The translations under genes and the position numbers were made by a program. Below are positions 35,214 through 44,271 of a DNA stretch of 64,000 nucleotides, piece by piece. Location: assembly GCF_009796825.1 (NCBI RefSeq), contig NZ_CP047030.1, forward strand, positions 682,001 through 746,000, written 5' to 3'. Positions within the stretch are counted from its first letter, which is position 1, and each line of letters starts with the position of its first letter. The DNA comes from Algibacter sp. L3A6. Its GTDB lineage: Bacteria; Bacteroidota; Bacteroidia; Flavobacteriales; Flavobacteriaceae. The notes under the pieces are model-generated. The model saw nothing but the letters and a program-made list of their open reading frames with translations, did not search any database and was not told the origin of the DNA.

Positions 35214-36929
35214 TTAAAAATCAAATTTAAATGTTGCTCCTGCTAAAAACTGAATAGCCTGAACAGGTGTATTTTGCCAACGTTCGTAATTATTATTGGC
35301 TATATTATTTGCTTTTGCAAATACTGAAATTTGCTCTGTTACATGATAACCAACATGTGCGTTCGCATCAAAATAACTATCCAAAGTAATAGTTTCTGGT
35401 GTTGATGTTGTTAATAAAAATTGATCTTTACGTTCGCCTGTGTAAAACAAATTAGCTCCTGCAAACCAATTTTGATTAATTTGATAATCTAAAAACATAG
35501 ATCCTTTTACATCTGGTAAATTCCATGCTTCGGCTTCGGTATCGCTAGAATAGCTAAAATATTCGGCTTTTAAACCTAAGTTAAAGTTTCGGTTAATATC
35601 AACATTTATTTCACCTGAAACTCCAAAAGTATTAATGTCATCGTAAACAACTCCAAACGAGTTTCCATAGGTATAGTCCTCAAAAGAGCGGGTAATTTCA
35701 TTAGATAAAAATAAAGCTTTGTTTTGGGTCGATGCATAACTTCCGTTAACGTTATAACTCATAGTGCTAGAAAGTTTTCCTTTTAAACCAACATACGCAT
35801 TGTATTGTTTATCTGTTGGCGTAATGAATAATGTTGGAGAAACAAATGGGTTTTCGGTAGCAAAATCGTAATAAGAATTTTGTTCTAAATCACCTTGAAT
35901 ACCTCCATAAGCAATTACCACATCGCTAACCACTCTATAGGTTGCTGTAATGTTTGGATAGATATAGAAGTTGTTTGATCCGCTTTCTGTATCATTTAAA
36001 TAATAGGCAGAAACTCCAAGATTTAATGTTAAATCGTCTCTAATAAGTTGATAGCTTGGCATAATACCAACCTGAAAATTACCATAATCGATACTTTCTA
36101 AACCAGAATATAGGTTACTAAAACCGCCACCTAAGTAATCAATCTTTACTTCCGTAGAAATCTCTTCTCCATTAACAGGAACATCTACTTTCCCTTTTGC
36201 TATAAAACGATTTTCTCCTGAACTTTGATTATCAGCAAAACGTCTAAACAATACACTTCCAGAGTTAATGTAAGTATCTTCAAAACTAATATCTCCTCCT
36301 ACATGTGCATTATAAAATGCGTGACCGACATTTATATTATCGTCTTGTGCAAAAACCACTTGAGAGTCTGGAACACCATACCAATTGTAGTTTGAGTATT
36401 GAAAACCTCCTTCTACATTCCAAGCCATATCGCGCATACGACTCGCATAATTCACGTTTATTTTTGAATCTGAAAATCCATCATCAAATTCTACACCTTC
36501 GATATTTCCTCCAGAAGAATGATGACTTACATAACCACCAACACTTTCGTTTCGGCTTATGGCATGATTTAAATATACTTCACCTAAAATAGTAGTATAA
36601 CTACCCACACCAAGTGTTGCGTAATTATCAAACAATTTTACGGGTTTTGCTTTTTCTACAACTGCCGCCTTTCCTTTTGAAGGTGTAAAGGTTGACGCTA
36701 CTGGAAAAGAAAAAATGTTGTATTTAATTTCTTTTTTAGTTTCGGTAGTCGCATCGTCTAAAGTTGGTGATTCTTTTACTTTAAACGCATCTGAAATTGA
36801 TGGCGCGTATGGTTTAACAACGTCTATAACACCTGTATTTAAAGTATCATTCTGTTTGCTTTGTGCATACCCAAGTGTTGCTATACATGTTGTTGCAACG
36901 GTTAATATTCTATTGATGTGCTTACGCAT
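35214..36929 (-). CDS. Outer-membrane beta-barrel protein, TonB-receptor-like without plug
   Basis: A 571-residue protein with a signal peptide (cut after TLGYAQ, about residue 22). A short periplasmic stretch (about 23-100) carries no recognisable TonB box or plug domain. About 450 residues of alternating beta strands follow and end in the aromatic FKFDF, a typical outer-membrane insertion signal. It resembles the barrel part of TonB-dependent receptors. It lies 75 bp behind the TPR protein gene on the same strand, suggesting an operon and a joint envelope complex. Substrate and function are unknown. Confidence 0.8.
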   Translation of the reverse strand: MRKHINRILTVATTCIATLGYAQSKQNDTLNTGVIDVVKPYAPSISDAFKVKESPTLDDATTETKKEIKYNIFSFPVASTFTPSKGKAAVVEKAKPVKLFDNYATLGVGSYTTILGEVYLNHAISRNESVGGYVSHHSSGGNIEGVEFDDGFSDSKINVNYASRMRDMAWNVEGGFQYSNYNWYGVPDSQVVFAQDDNINVGHAFYNAHVGGDISFEDTYINSGSVLFRRFADNQSSGENRFIAKGKVDVPVNGEEISTEVKIDYLGGGFSNLYSGLESIDYGNFQVGIMPSYQLIRDDLTLNLGVSAYYLNDTESGSNNFYIYPNITATYRVVSDVVIAYGGIQGDLEQNSYYDFATENPFVSPTLFITPTDKQYNAYVGLKGKLSSTMSYNVNGSYASTQNKALFLSNEITRSFEDYTYGNSFGVVYDDINTFGVSGEINVDINRNFNLGLKAEYFSYSSDTEAEAWNLPDVKGSMFLDYQINQNWFAGANLFYTGERKDQFLLTTSTPETITLDSYFDANAHVGYHVTEQISVFAKANNIANNNYERWQNTPVQAIQFLAGATFKFDF

Positions 36930-37004
36930 ATTTTATAATTTTTATTTCTTAATTAAATTCTAAGATTCAAATTCTAACCTACTTAAAATGGCTTTTGAAT
37001 AAAA

Positions 37005-40000
37005 CTAATCTTCTGGTAAAATAGATGAATTGGTTTTAGATTCCTCTTTTTTAATTTTGCTTAATTCAGCTTTAGCTTCTGCTACAACATCATCAAATTC
37101 TTTAAAATTTGTAATAACACTCTCTAAAATATATGTGGCCTGAAAAGCATCTTTTAAAGCATAAAAATTCTTAGCCATTAGCACTAAGCCTTTCGCACTA
37201 TAATATTTGTAACCCGAGTAGTTTTTAGCTAATTGTTGCACCGTAACATTAGATGCTTCGTGCTTACCTTCCTTGTTTTTAAAATAAGCGTTGTAATATA
37301 AAGCCTCGGCAGCAGTTTCGCCTGTAGCTACTTTTTCTACTTGAGTGTATGCCGTTTTTGCTAAATCTTCATTATTTGTTTTAATAGCCGAACGTGCAAT
37401 TATAACTTGAGCATCTGCTTGAATTTTATTGTCGATTTTAGGATTCTTAAGCACTTTTTCAGCATAAGACACGGCTTCGTTATAATTATTCAATTCGTAA
37501 TTCGCCTTCATTAAATTAGATTGTGCAAACACAACGTTTTGAGGAAAATTTGCCTCACTCTCTAATCTTGCTAAAATAGGCATCGCTTTGTTCCAGTTTT
37601 TAGAACTTAAATAAAATTGAGACAACTTCATTAAAGCCTCCTCTGTGTATTCACTTCGAGAAGCATCTACAACATACTTATAATGGGGAGCAGCATTCTC
37701 TAACAAATTATTTTTTGTATAAAGTTGTGCCACATAAAAATGTGCCTGTAAAGCATGTAACCCACGTGGAAATTCGTTTAAATATTTATTAAATTGTGTA
37801 ATGGCCTTATCTGTGTTATTATCTAAATACTGTTTTTCCGCAGCCTCGTAAGTGGCATTATCTAAATCGGCATCGGTAACTTCTACATAGTCTAATTGCT
37901 TAACCCAAACCGCATATTCGTTTACACGACCTAAATCGATATAAATTAATCTTGCCGTTGCAACCGCTTGCACAGCTTCTGGAGTACCAGCATAATCGTT
38001 TGCTACTTTTTTAAACTTCACTAAAGCTTGCTCGTTTTGACTAGAATTATAATACACCAAACCTTGACGCAACAAACCTTTTGGCACAAACGAACTCATT
38101 GGGTATTCGTTTGCCAATCTATCGTAAATTGGCATAGCTTTATCGGTTTCATTTGCTTTTACATATGAATTACCTAGCTCGAACATAGCATCGTCACGAA
38201 GTTTTGATTTTGGGTATTTTGAAATAAAACTACTTAATTCACTTATTTTCCCTGAAGTATTTCCGGCATAACCGGTACTTATTGCTTTTTGAAAAAAGGC
38301 ATAATCAGATTCTATTTCATTTAATCTAATAGCATTCTTATAAGCATCTATAGCACTGCTATATTCACTTGAAACAAAATGCCCATCACCTAAACGTAAA
38401 TAAGCATCATTCAACCTTACTTTATCATCTTTTTTACTTGAAATAAATTGATTGAAGTACTTTGTAGCTTGTTCATAATTTTTAAGCTTGAAGTAAGTGT
38501 AAGCTAAATTATAATCTAAGTTTTCAAACTCAGGAGTAGATGTCGCTTCGTTTTGTTGCTGAAATTGTTTAAAACCAATTAAAGCATCATCGTAATTAGT
38601 TAAATTATAATCCGTTTCAGCTTTCCAAAAGGTTGCTCTAGCCGTAAATCTTTGGTCTTGTTGTTCTTTTAATGAACCATTAAAAAGCGCCGACGCTTCT
38701 TTAAATTTATTTTCATTATACAATTCTAAACCACGGTAAAATGCTACTTTTTGATAAGCTACCTTGTTTTCGAAACTACGTTTCCCCTCTAATAACTTAA
38801 GCGCTTCTGTATAATTTTTTGATGTAATGTAAGAATCTATTAAAAGCGTTTCCACTTCTTCTTTATAACTTGTATTTGGGTATTTCTCTAAATAACCAGC
38901 TAATACTTGTGGTGCCGATTGGTAAGAGTTTCCTATTTCGTAACTAATTTTAGCATAATTAAGCCAAGCATCTTCTTGGATTTTTAAATCGAAATCCATT
39001 TCCGAAGCATTTTTAAAAGCATTTAAAGCCTCTTGCTTTTTTCCTAAATTAATATAACTTTCACCTAAATGATAATATGCATTTTGAGCAATTGAGTTCT
39101 TACCTCCAATAATTTTATTGAATTCAGACACTGCATTTTCAAAATTACCTTGCTTGTAATACGCATAACCTAATTGGTAATAATCGGTATTACTCCACTT
39201 CCCTAAGCGATCTCTTTGTCCTTTTTTTCCTTGATATGCCGTTAAATAAGGAATAGCCTCTGCATAATTTTCTAGGTTGAAATAACTTTCACCAATAATT
39301 TTAGAAAGCTCAGACACTTCATCTGCATCACTTTTACTTAATTGAGCTTTGGCTAATTTAATAGCCTCTTCAAACTTACCTAGCTTAAAATGTAAATCGG
39401 CTTGATAGTATGATAATTTTTCTTTGTAACGCTCTTGGTCGTTTACTTGTTCAAAATATTCATTTGCCTTATCGTAATCATCACCCTCATAAGCCATAAA
39501 ACCAATGTAATATTTGGCCTGCGACCCATACTCTTCAGAGTTTTCTACTTTAGTTAAATACTTTTTGGCATCTTTAAATTGCTTTGTTGTAAAAGCGGTA
39601 TAACCATTATTGAAGTAAAACTTTTCTTTTTCAGATTTACCTAAAGCATTTACATCTACTTTTTGATACCACTTTTGAGCGTAGGAGTATTTTCCGTTAA
39701 CGAAATAATAATCGGCCACATCTACAAAAGCTGTGTTTCTTTTAGTACTTGTTGGGTAATCTTCTACAAAGTCCTCAATAAGTTGATCGGCGTTTTGCTG
39801 ATTTAATCTTACTGCACAATTGGCTATATAATAGGCACAGTCGGACTGTAAAACATCTTCTTCTGCCGTTTTTTCAACATTAGCAAACAGCGATTTTGCT
39901 GCAAGATATTGTTGATTATTATAAAGTGATAATGCTTTTTGATACTCTACCAAATTACTGGTGTAAACAGCCGATTTTTGTGCCATAACCTGACAACTAA

Positions 40001-40043
40001 AACCAATGACAACCAGCAGTGAAAAAATATTATTTTTAATCAT
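37005..40043 (-). CDS. Large tetratricopeptide-repeat periplasmic protein
   Basis: A 1,012-residue protein starting MIKNNIFSLLVVIGFSCQVMAQ, a signal peptide. (A TTG two codons earlier is also in frame.) Nearly the whole length consists of TPR units, with repeated patterns such as YYQLGYAYYKQGNFENAVSEF, AYYHLGESYINLGKKQEALNAF and DAMFELGNSYVKANETDKAM; about twenty units by eye. TPR proteins are scaffolds. It probably works in the periplasm with the plug-less barrel encoded behind it. No enzymatic domain is seen. Confidence 0.85.
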   Translation of the reverse strand: MIKNNIFSLLVVIGFSCQVMAQKSAVYTSNLVEYQKALSLYNNQQYLAAKSLFANVEKTAEEDVLQSDCAYYIANCAVRLNQQNADQLIEDFVEDYPTSTKRNTAFVDVADYYFVNGKYSYAQKWYQKVDVNALGKSEKEKFYFNNGYTAFTTKQFKDAKKYLTKVENSEEYGSQAKYYIGFMAYEGDDYDKANEYFEQVNDQERYKEKLSYYQADLHFKLGKFEEAIKLAKAQLSKSDADEVSELSKIIGESYFNLENYAEAIPYLTAYQGKKGQRDRLGKWSNTDYYQLGYAYYKQGNFENAVSEFNKIIGGKNSIAQNAYYHLGESYINLGKKQEALNAFKNASEMDFDLKIQEDAWLNYAKISYEIGNSYQSAPQVLAGYLEKYPNTSYKEEVETLLIDSYITSKNYTEALKLLEGKRSFENKVAYQKVAFYRGLELYNENKFKEASALFNGSLKEQQDQRFTARATFWKAETDYNLTNYDDALIGFKQFQQQNEATSTPEFENLDYNLAYTYFKLKNYEQATKYFNQFISSKKDDKVRLNDAYLRLGDGHFVSSEYSSAIDAYKNAIRLNEIESDYAFFQKAISTGYAGNTSGKISELSSFISKYPKSKLRDDAMFELGNSYVKANETDKAMPIYDRLANEYPMSSFVPKGLLRQGLVYYNSSQNEQALVKFKKVANDYAGTPEAVQAVATARLIYIDLGRVNEYAVWVKQLDYVEVTDADLDNATYEAAEKQYLDNNTDKAITQFNKYLNEFPRGLHALQAHFYVAQLYTKNNLLENAAPHYKYVVDASRSEYTEEALMKLSQFYLSSKNWNKAMPILARLESEANFPQNVVFAQSNLMKANYELNNYNEAVSYAEKVLKNPKIDNKIQADAQVIIARSAIKTNNEDLAKTAYTQVEKVATGETAAEALYYNAYFKNKEGKHEASNVTVQQLAKNYSGYKYYSAKGLVLMAKNFYALKDAFQATYILESVITNFKEFDDVVAEAKAELSKIKKEESKTNSSILPED

Positions 40044-40069
40044 TAACAATTCGTTTTTTAATTTAAAAT

Positions 40070-40077
40070 CAAAGATA
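40070..40077 (-). promoter_or_regulatory. Candidate -7 element of the TPR-barrel operon
   Basis: The minus strand reads TATCTTTG, an exact TAnnTTTG match, 26 nt upstream of the ATG at 40043. The -33 region has no clean TTTG. Confidence 0.5.
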
Positions 40078-40277
40078 ATTGAATATTGAATCTATAACGA
40101 AATAATCGTGCCATAATTATAATTAGAGGTGTTAAAAATTCAAAAAACATGAGAACAATCTACCTTGAAATTAAAATTAAAGTTCGTTGGCAAAAACGTG
40201 TTTCAAATTTTTCGTGCTTAACTTTCAACTTTTCAGTTTTTAATAATACATTTACAGCACTTTAAAAATCTGCTTTT

Positions 40278-40961
40278 ATGTCGAATGCCATTTTAGAATT
40301 AAAAAACGCGTCTATTTTTCAGGGAGAAAGCTTAGTGCTTTCTGATGTTAATGTTGAAATTAACAAAGGGGAATTTGTGTATTTAATTGGTAAAACTGGT
40401 ACCGGAAAAAGTAGTTTTATGAAAACACTTTATGGCGATTTACCGCTTACAAAAGGTGAAGGTCATATTGTTGACTTCAACTTGAAAACTTTAAAGGAAA
40501 AAGAAATTCCGTTTTTACGCCGAAAATTAGGTGTGGTTTTTCAGGATTTTAAATTACTTCCAGATAGAACTATAAACGACAACTTGATATTTGTTTTAAA
40601 GGCTACAGGATGGAAAGTAAAAGCTGAAATGAATACTCGTGTTGAAGAGGTTTTGAATAAAGTAGACATGAAAACTAAAGGTTTTAAATATCCGCATGAG
40701 CTTTCTGGTGGCGAGCAACAACGTGTTGCTATTGCTCGCGCTTTACTTAATAACCCTGAACTTATTTTGGCCGATGAGCCTACTGGTAATTTAGATCCAC
40801 AAACGAGTATTGAGGTTATGGAAGTTTTGCAAGACATTAATAAAAATGGTAACACCATTTTAATGGCAACGCACGATTATGCTTTACTTTTAAAATACCC
40901 AAGCAAAACACTTAAATGTGATGAGAATGCAGTTTACGAGGTGGTACAACGTAAGGGTTAA
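40278..40961 (+). CDS. ftsE: Cell-division ABC transporter ATP-binding protein FtsE
   Basis: A 227-residue ABC ATPase. Walker A is GKTGTGKSS (about residues 37-45), the Q-loop is VFQDFKLL, the signature LSGGEQQRVAIARALL, Walker B LILADEPTGNLD and the switch histidine ATHDY. Length and the DRTINDNL segment fit FtsE better than LolD. FtsE drives FtsX, which activates cell-wall hydrolases at the septum. No ftsX is adjacent. The gene runs straight into two glycosyltransferase genes (2 bp, then 0 bp), which looks like one transcript. Confidence 0.88.
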   Translation: MSNAILELKNASIFQGESLVLSDVNVEINKGEFVYLIGKTGTGKSSFMKTLYGDLPLTKGEGHIVDFNLKTLKEKEIPFLRRKLGVVFQDFKLLPDRTINDNLIFVLKATGWKVKAEMNTRVEEVLNKVDMKTKGFKYPHELSGGEQQRVAIARALLNNPELILADEPTGNLDPQTSIEVMEVLQDINKNGNTILMATHDYALLLKYPSKTLKCDENAVYEVVQRKG

Positions 40962-40963
40962 TT

Positions 40964-41857
40964 ATGTTATCGATACTAATACCAACCTTTAATTACAATA
41001 TTACTTTACTTGTAGAAACAGTACACGTACAAACAAAAACACTAAATGTGCCTTTTGAAATTTTGTGTTACGATGATGGTTCTACAAATAACGAAATTAT
41101 TACCGAAAACAAAAAAATAGAGAACCTCGAAAACACAACCTTTAAAATTCTAGAAAAAAACATAGGAAGAAGTGCTATACGTAATCTATTAGCAAAAGAA
41201 GCAAATTTTGAATGGGTATTATTTTTAGACGCCGATGTTTTACCAAAAAACGATGATTTTATTGCTTCTTATTTAAAACACATAACTAAAACCTCTCAAG
41301 TTATAAATGGCGGCATTTTATATACCGAAAAAAGACCAATGGACTCAGAGTTATTGCGTTGGTTTTATGGAAAAAAACGAGAGGCCCTTTCTACCGATAA
41401 AAGAAACAAAAAACCTTATTTAAGCTTATTAACCTTAAATTTTTTAATAAAAAAAAATGTTTTCAAAACGGTTTCTTTTGATGAGGATATCCCTAATTTA
41501 AGGCATGAAGACACCTTGTTTTCATTTCATTTAAAAACAAACAATATTAACGTTAAGCATATAGAAAACCCTACTTATCACTTAGGACTAGAGGAAAGCC
41601 GTGTGTTTTTAAAAAAATCTTTAGAATCTGTAGATGCCATTTACCTGTTTTTAAATCAAGGTTTAATCCCTAATAATTATACATTAATAACCAAAGTGTT
41701 TTTTCAATTAAAAAAAGCAAAACTACATTATGCATTGGCGTCTACCTTTACGACTTTTAGATCTAGTTTTGAACGACATTTACTTTCTAAAAAACCTTCG
41801 CTTTACTTATTTGATATATACAGATTAAGTTATCTTTGTTATCTAGACACCAATTAA
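40964..41857 (+). CDS. Glycosyltransferase family 2
   Basis: A 297-residue GT-A enzyme. The N-terminal nucleotide-sugar fold starts LSILIPTFNYN, has the acidic YDDGST (about residue 38), the metal-binding DxD as FLDADVLP (about 90-97), and an acceptor-side LRHEDTLFSFHL motif (about 180). It is a soluble or peripheral enzyme with no clear membrane span. The sugar and acceptor are unknown. It follows ftsE by 2 bp and abuts the next glycosyltransferase. Confidence 0.88.
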   Translation: MLSILIPTFNYNITLLVETVHVQTKTLNVPFEILCYDDGSTNNEIITENKKIENLENTTFKILEKNIGRSAIRNLLAKEANFEWVLFLDADVLPKNDDFIASYLKHITKTSQVINGGILYTEKRPMDSELLRWFYGKKREALSTDKRNKKPYLSLLTLNFLIKKNVFKTVSFDEDIPNLRHEDTLFSFHLKTNNINVKHIENPTYHLGLEESRVFLKKSLESVDAIYLFLNQGLIPNNYTLITKVFFQLKKAKLHYALASTFTTFRSSFERHLLSKKPSLYLFDIYRLSYLCYLDTN

Positions 41858-42793
41858 ATGCCGTTTTTTTCAGTAATAATACCATTATACAACAAAGAAG
41901 GTTTTATTGCAGACACTATAAAAAGTGTTCTCAATCAAACTTTTACAGATTTTGAGATTATTGTTGTTAATGATGGTAGTACAGATAAAAGTTTAAAAGA
42001 ACTACAATCAATTAATGATGATCGATTAATTACTATTCAACAAAAGAACCAAGGTGTTTCGGTAGCCAGAAATAACGGAATAAAAAATGCTAAAGGCAAT
42101 TATATAACTTTATTGGATGCAGATGATGAATGGAAACCAAACCATTTGGAACTATTTTATAAAACCATTAAACAATTCCCCAATGGAGCTTTATTCTGTA
42201 ATGCTTATGATATAAAATCATCAGACAACTACACAATAAAAGCAACTTACAATATAGCAAAAGTTAATGAACCTCTTATTATTAAAGATTACTTTAAAGC
42301 AAGCCTAATAGATGCTATTGGCTGGACTTCTGCCATTTGTTTTAATAAAAACGATTTTTATGATGTTGGTGAGTTTGTCCCAGAATTTACTTCTGGACAA
42401 GATTTAGATTTATTAATACGGTTTGCTCTAAGAAAAACAATCGTTTTTAATCCTACAGTAACATGCTGTTACAATAAAACTGTAAAAAACAGTTTGTCTA
42501 AAAAAAACTATCAAGAAATTAGATACACTATTGTTAATAGTTTTAAAGACGAAGAATCACAAAACGCTTCGTTAAACAAATATTTAAACCTAAACCGTTA
42601 TGCACTTGCTATGCAGTGCAAACTTATAGGAAACAAAGCGCTTTACAAAAAATTAATATCTGAGATTGACTTAAAGCCTTTAAACTTAAAGCAAAAAACA
42701 TTACTAAGAATACCACGATTTTCAGCAATCTTAATGAAGAAATTCTACTTTTTCCTTTTAAAGAACAAACTATATATTTCCTCTTTTAAATAA
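41858..42793 (+). CDS. Glycosyltransferase family 2
   Basis: A 311-residue GT2 enzyme with VIIPLYNKEGFIADTIKSVLNQTF (about residues 6-29), VVNDGSTD and the metal-binding LLDADDEW (about 84-91). Its ATG follows the previous stop codon with no gap. Its last 24 bp overlap the tail of the convergent ketoisomerase gene. Expected to build the surface glycan specified by this cluster. Confidence 0.9.
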   Translation: MPFFSVIIPLYNKEGFIADTIKSVLNQTFTDFEIIVVNDGSTDKSLKELQSINDDRLITIQQKNQGVSVARNNGIKNAKGNYITLLDADDEWKPNHLELFYKTIKQFPNGALFCNAYDIKSSDNYTIKATYNIAKVNEPLIIKDYFKASLIDAIGWTSAICFNKNDFYDVGEFVPEFTSGQDLDLLIRFALRKTIVFNPTVTCCYNKTVKNSLSKKNYQEIRYTIVNSFKDEESQNASLNKYLNLNRYALAMQCKLIGNKALYKKLISEIDLKPLNLKQKTLLRIPRFSAILMKKFYFFLLKNKLYISSFK

Positions 42794-43189
42794 TTTATAA
42801 TCGTTATAATCTCTTATATAATCGTCTTCATCAAACACATCTGAAGCCATCACTAAACACACAGAACCTGATGAGAAATTCTCTAACTCTCTCCAAACTC
42901 CCACAGGGATTAACAAGCCTTTATTAGGTTTATTAAGCATAATAGTTTTAACATTTTCACCATTGTCCAATTTAACCTCAAAACTACCACTTAGCGCAAT
43001 AAGGACTTCCAACTGTAGTTTATGAGCGTGTCCTCCTCTACTAGCATCACTAGGTACATCGTACAAATAATAAACACGCTTAATATCAAAAGGAAGTGTG
43101 GTTTTTTCTATTACAGAAATATTGCCTCTTGGGTCTGTGATTTTTGGAATATCTATAATTCGAATATCTTTTATCGTTTTATTAATCAT
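42770..43189 (-). CDS. dTDP-sugar 3,4-ketoisomerase (FdtA/QdtA, WxcM-like cupin)
   Basis: A 139-residue cupin. The motif DASRGGHAHKLQLEVLIALSG (about residues 47-67) carries the histidines of the active site. The enzyme turns dTDP-4-keto-6-deoxyglucose into the 3-keto isomer, the substrate for the FdtB/QdtB aminotransferase encoded at 48556-49656. Fucose-type (FdtA) and quinovose-type (QdtA) products cannot be told apart by eye, so no symbol is given. The start overlaps the stop of the upstream glycosyltransferase (ATGA), and the tail overlaps the convergent gene by 24 bp. Confidence 0.88.
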   Translation of the reverse strand: MINKTIKDIRIIDIPKITDPRGNISVIEKTTLPFDIKRVYYLYDVPSDASRGGHAHKLQLEVLIALSGSFEVKLDNGENVKTIMLNKPNKGLLIPVGVWRELENFSSGSVCLVMASDVFDEDDYIRDYNDYKLFKRGNI

Positions 43190-44265
43190 CGTTTTTCATT
43201 TAATAAATTACTCCATTCTTCACCTACCTTTAACAGACTCAAATGTTCTATGCTTAACCTAGAGTTTTGTTTACATGTTGTATATAAATCTTTATTTAAA
43301 ACAAATTTATTCATAGCTCCTGCCAAGGCTTGTTTATTATAGTTTTCAACTATTAACCCGTTATATTCATTTACAACTATTTCAGACACTCCTGAACATT
43401 CAACAGATAAAACTGGGGTTCCTACCGATAGTGATTCTATTAATACTCTCGGAAAACCCTCATATCTACTCGTTAAACAACAAAACCTAGCATGTTTAAC
43501 ATACGGGAATGGATTATTAGTAAACGGCTTAAAATTTATATTGTCACTATTTGCTTTATACTTAAGCATATCTTTATCTTTTCCGTCCCCCAAGATTAAA
43601 AGCTTAATATTTTTCTCTGGTAATTGAGATATTTTGTAAGCTTCAATCAATAAAGAAACATTTTTAACTTCGTCACTTAATCTGCCATAAAACAGAATAT
43701 AATCTTCTGTAAAATCTATTCCCTTTTCAGTCGAAGAATTATTGTCATCGATTTCTACAGGGTTATTAATTTTTATTACATTTTTAAACTTATAAGAGTT
43801 ACTAATTTCATCTCTAATTTCTTCAGAAACTCCAACATAAGCATAAGCATTTCTAAAGATTCTCTTACCCCAAAACATACTTTTAGTAAAATATTTTGTG
43901 ATTTTTCTACTCCGAATTACGTATATAATATTTTTATTTTTATACAGAATTCTTCGGGTAAAAAACTCAGTGATTATAGACTGTCTAACCCTATTATCTA
44001 TGATAAAATCGAATTTATTCTCTTTTAGATAATTTTTAAAAATAAAAAACCGATTTAACCTCCCTTTGATAGAATTATCTTGTTCCTTTAATTCACCAAG
44101 ATTTAATAATGATCCGGCATATTCGTAATCAACATCTTTTAAAACAGAAACAATATGTACATTATAACCTAAATTATCTAACATTTTAGTTAGTAACGCA
44201 GAAGAGCGTTCAGCCCCTCCACTTCCTAATGAGTTTACAACAACACAAATTTTCTTTCTATTCAA
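43186..44265 (-). CDS. Glycosyltransferase family 4 (GT-B fold)
   Basis: A 359-residue enzyme with the N-terminal glycine-rich acceptor loop NSLGSGGAERSSALLTKML (about residues 11-29) and C-terminal donor-binding motif SRYEGFPRVLIESLSVGTPVLS (about 265-286) containing the EX7E glutamates. The only start near the expected position is TTG at 44265, 6 bp after the upstream gene. It overlaps the ketoisomerase gene by 4 bp, so the genes are translationally coupled. Confidence 0.9.
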   Translation of the reverse strand: MNRKKICVVVNSLGSGGAERSSALLTKMLDNLGYNVHIVSVLKDVDYEYAGSLLNLGELKEQDNSIKGRLNRFFIFKNYLKENKFDFIIDNRVRQSIITEFFTRRILYKNKNIIYVIRSRKITKYFTKSMFWGKRIFRNAYAYVGVSEEIRDEISNSYKFKNVIKINNPVEIDDNNSSTEKGIDFTEDYILFYGRLSDEVKNVSLLIEAYKISQLPEKNIKLLILGDGKDKDMLKYKANSDNINFKPFTNNPFPYVKHARFCCLTSRYEGFPRVLIESLSVGTPVLSVECSGVSEIVVNEYNGLIVENYNKQALAGAMNKFVLNKDLYTTCKQNSRLSIEHLSLLKVGEEWSNLLNEKR

Positions 44266-44271
44266 AATATC

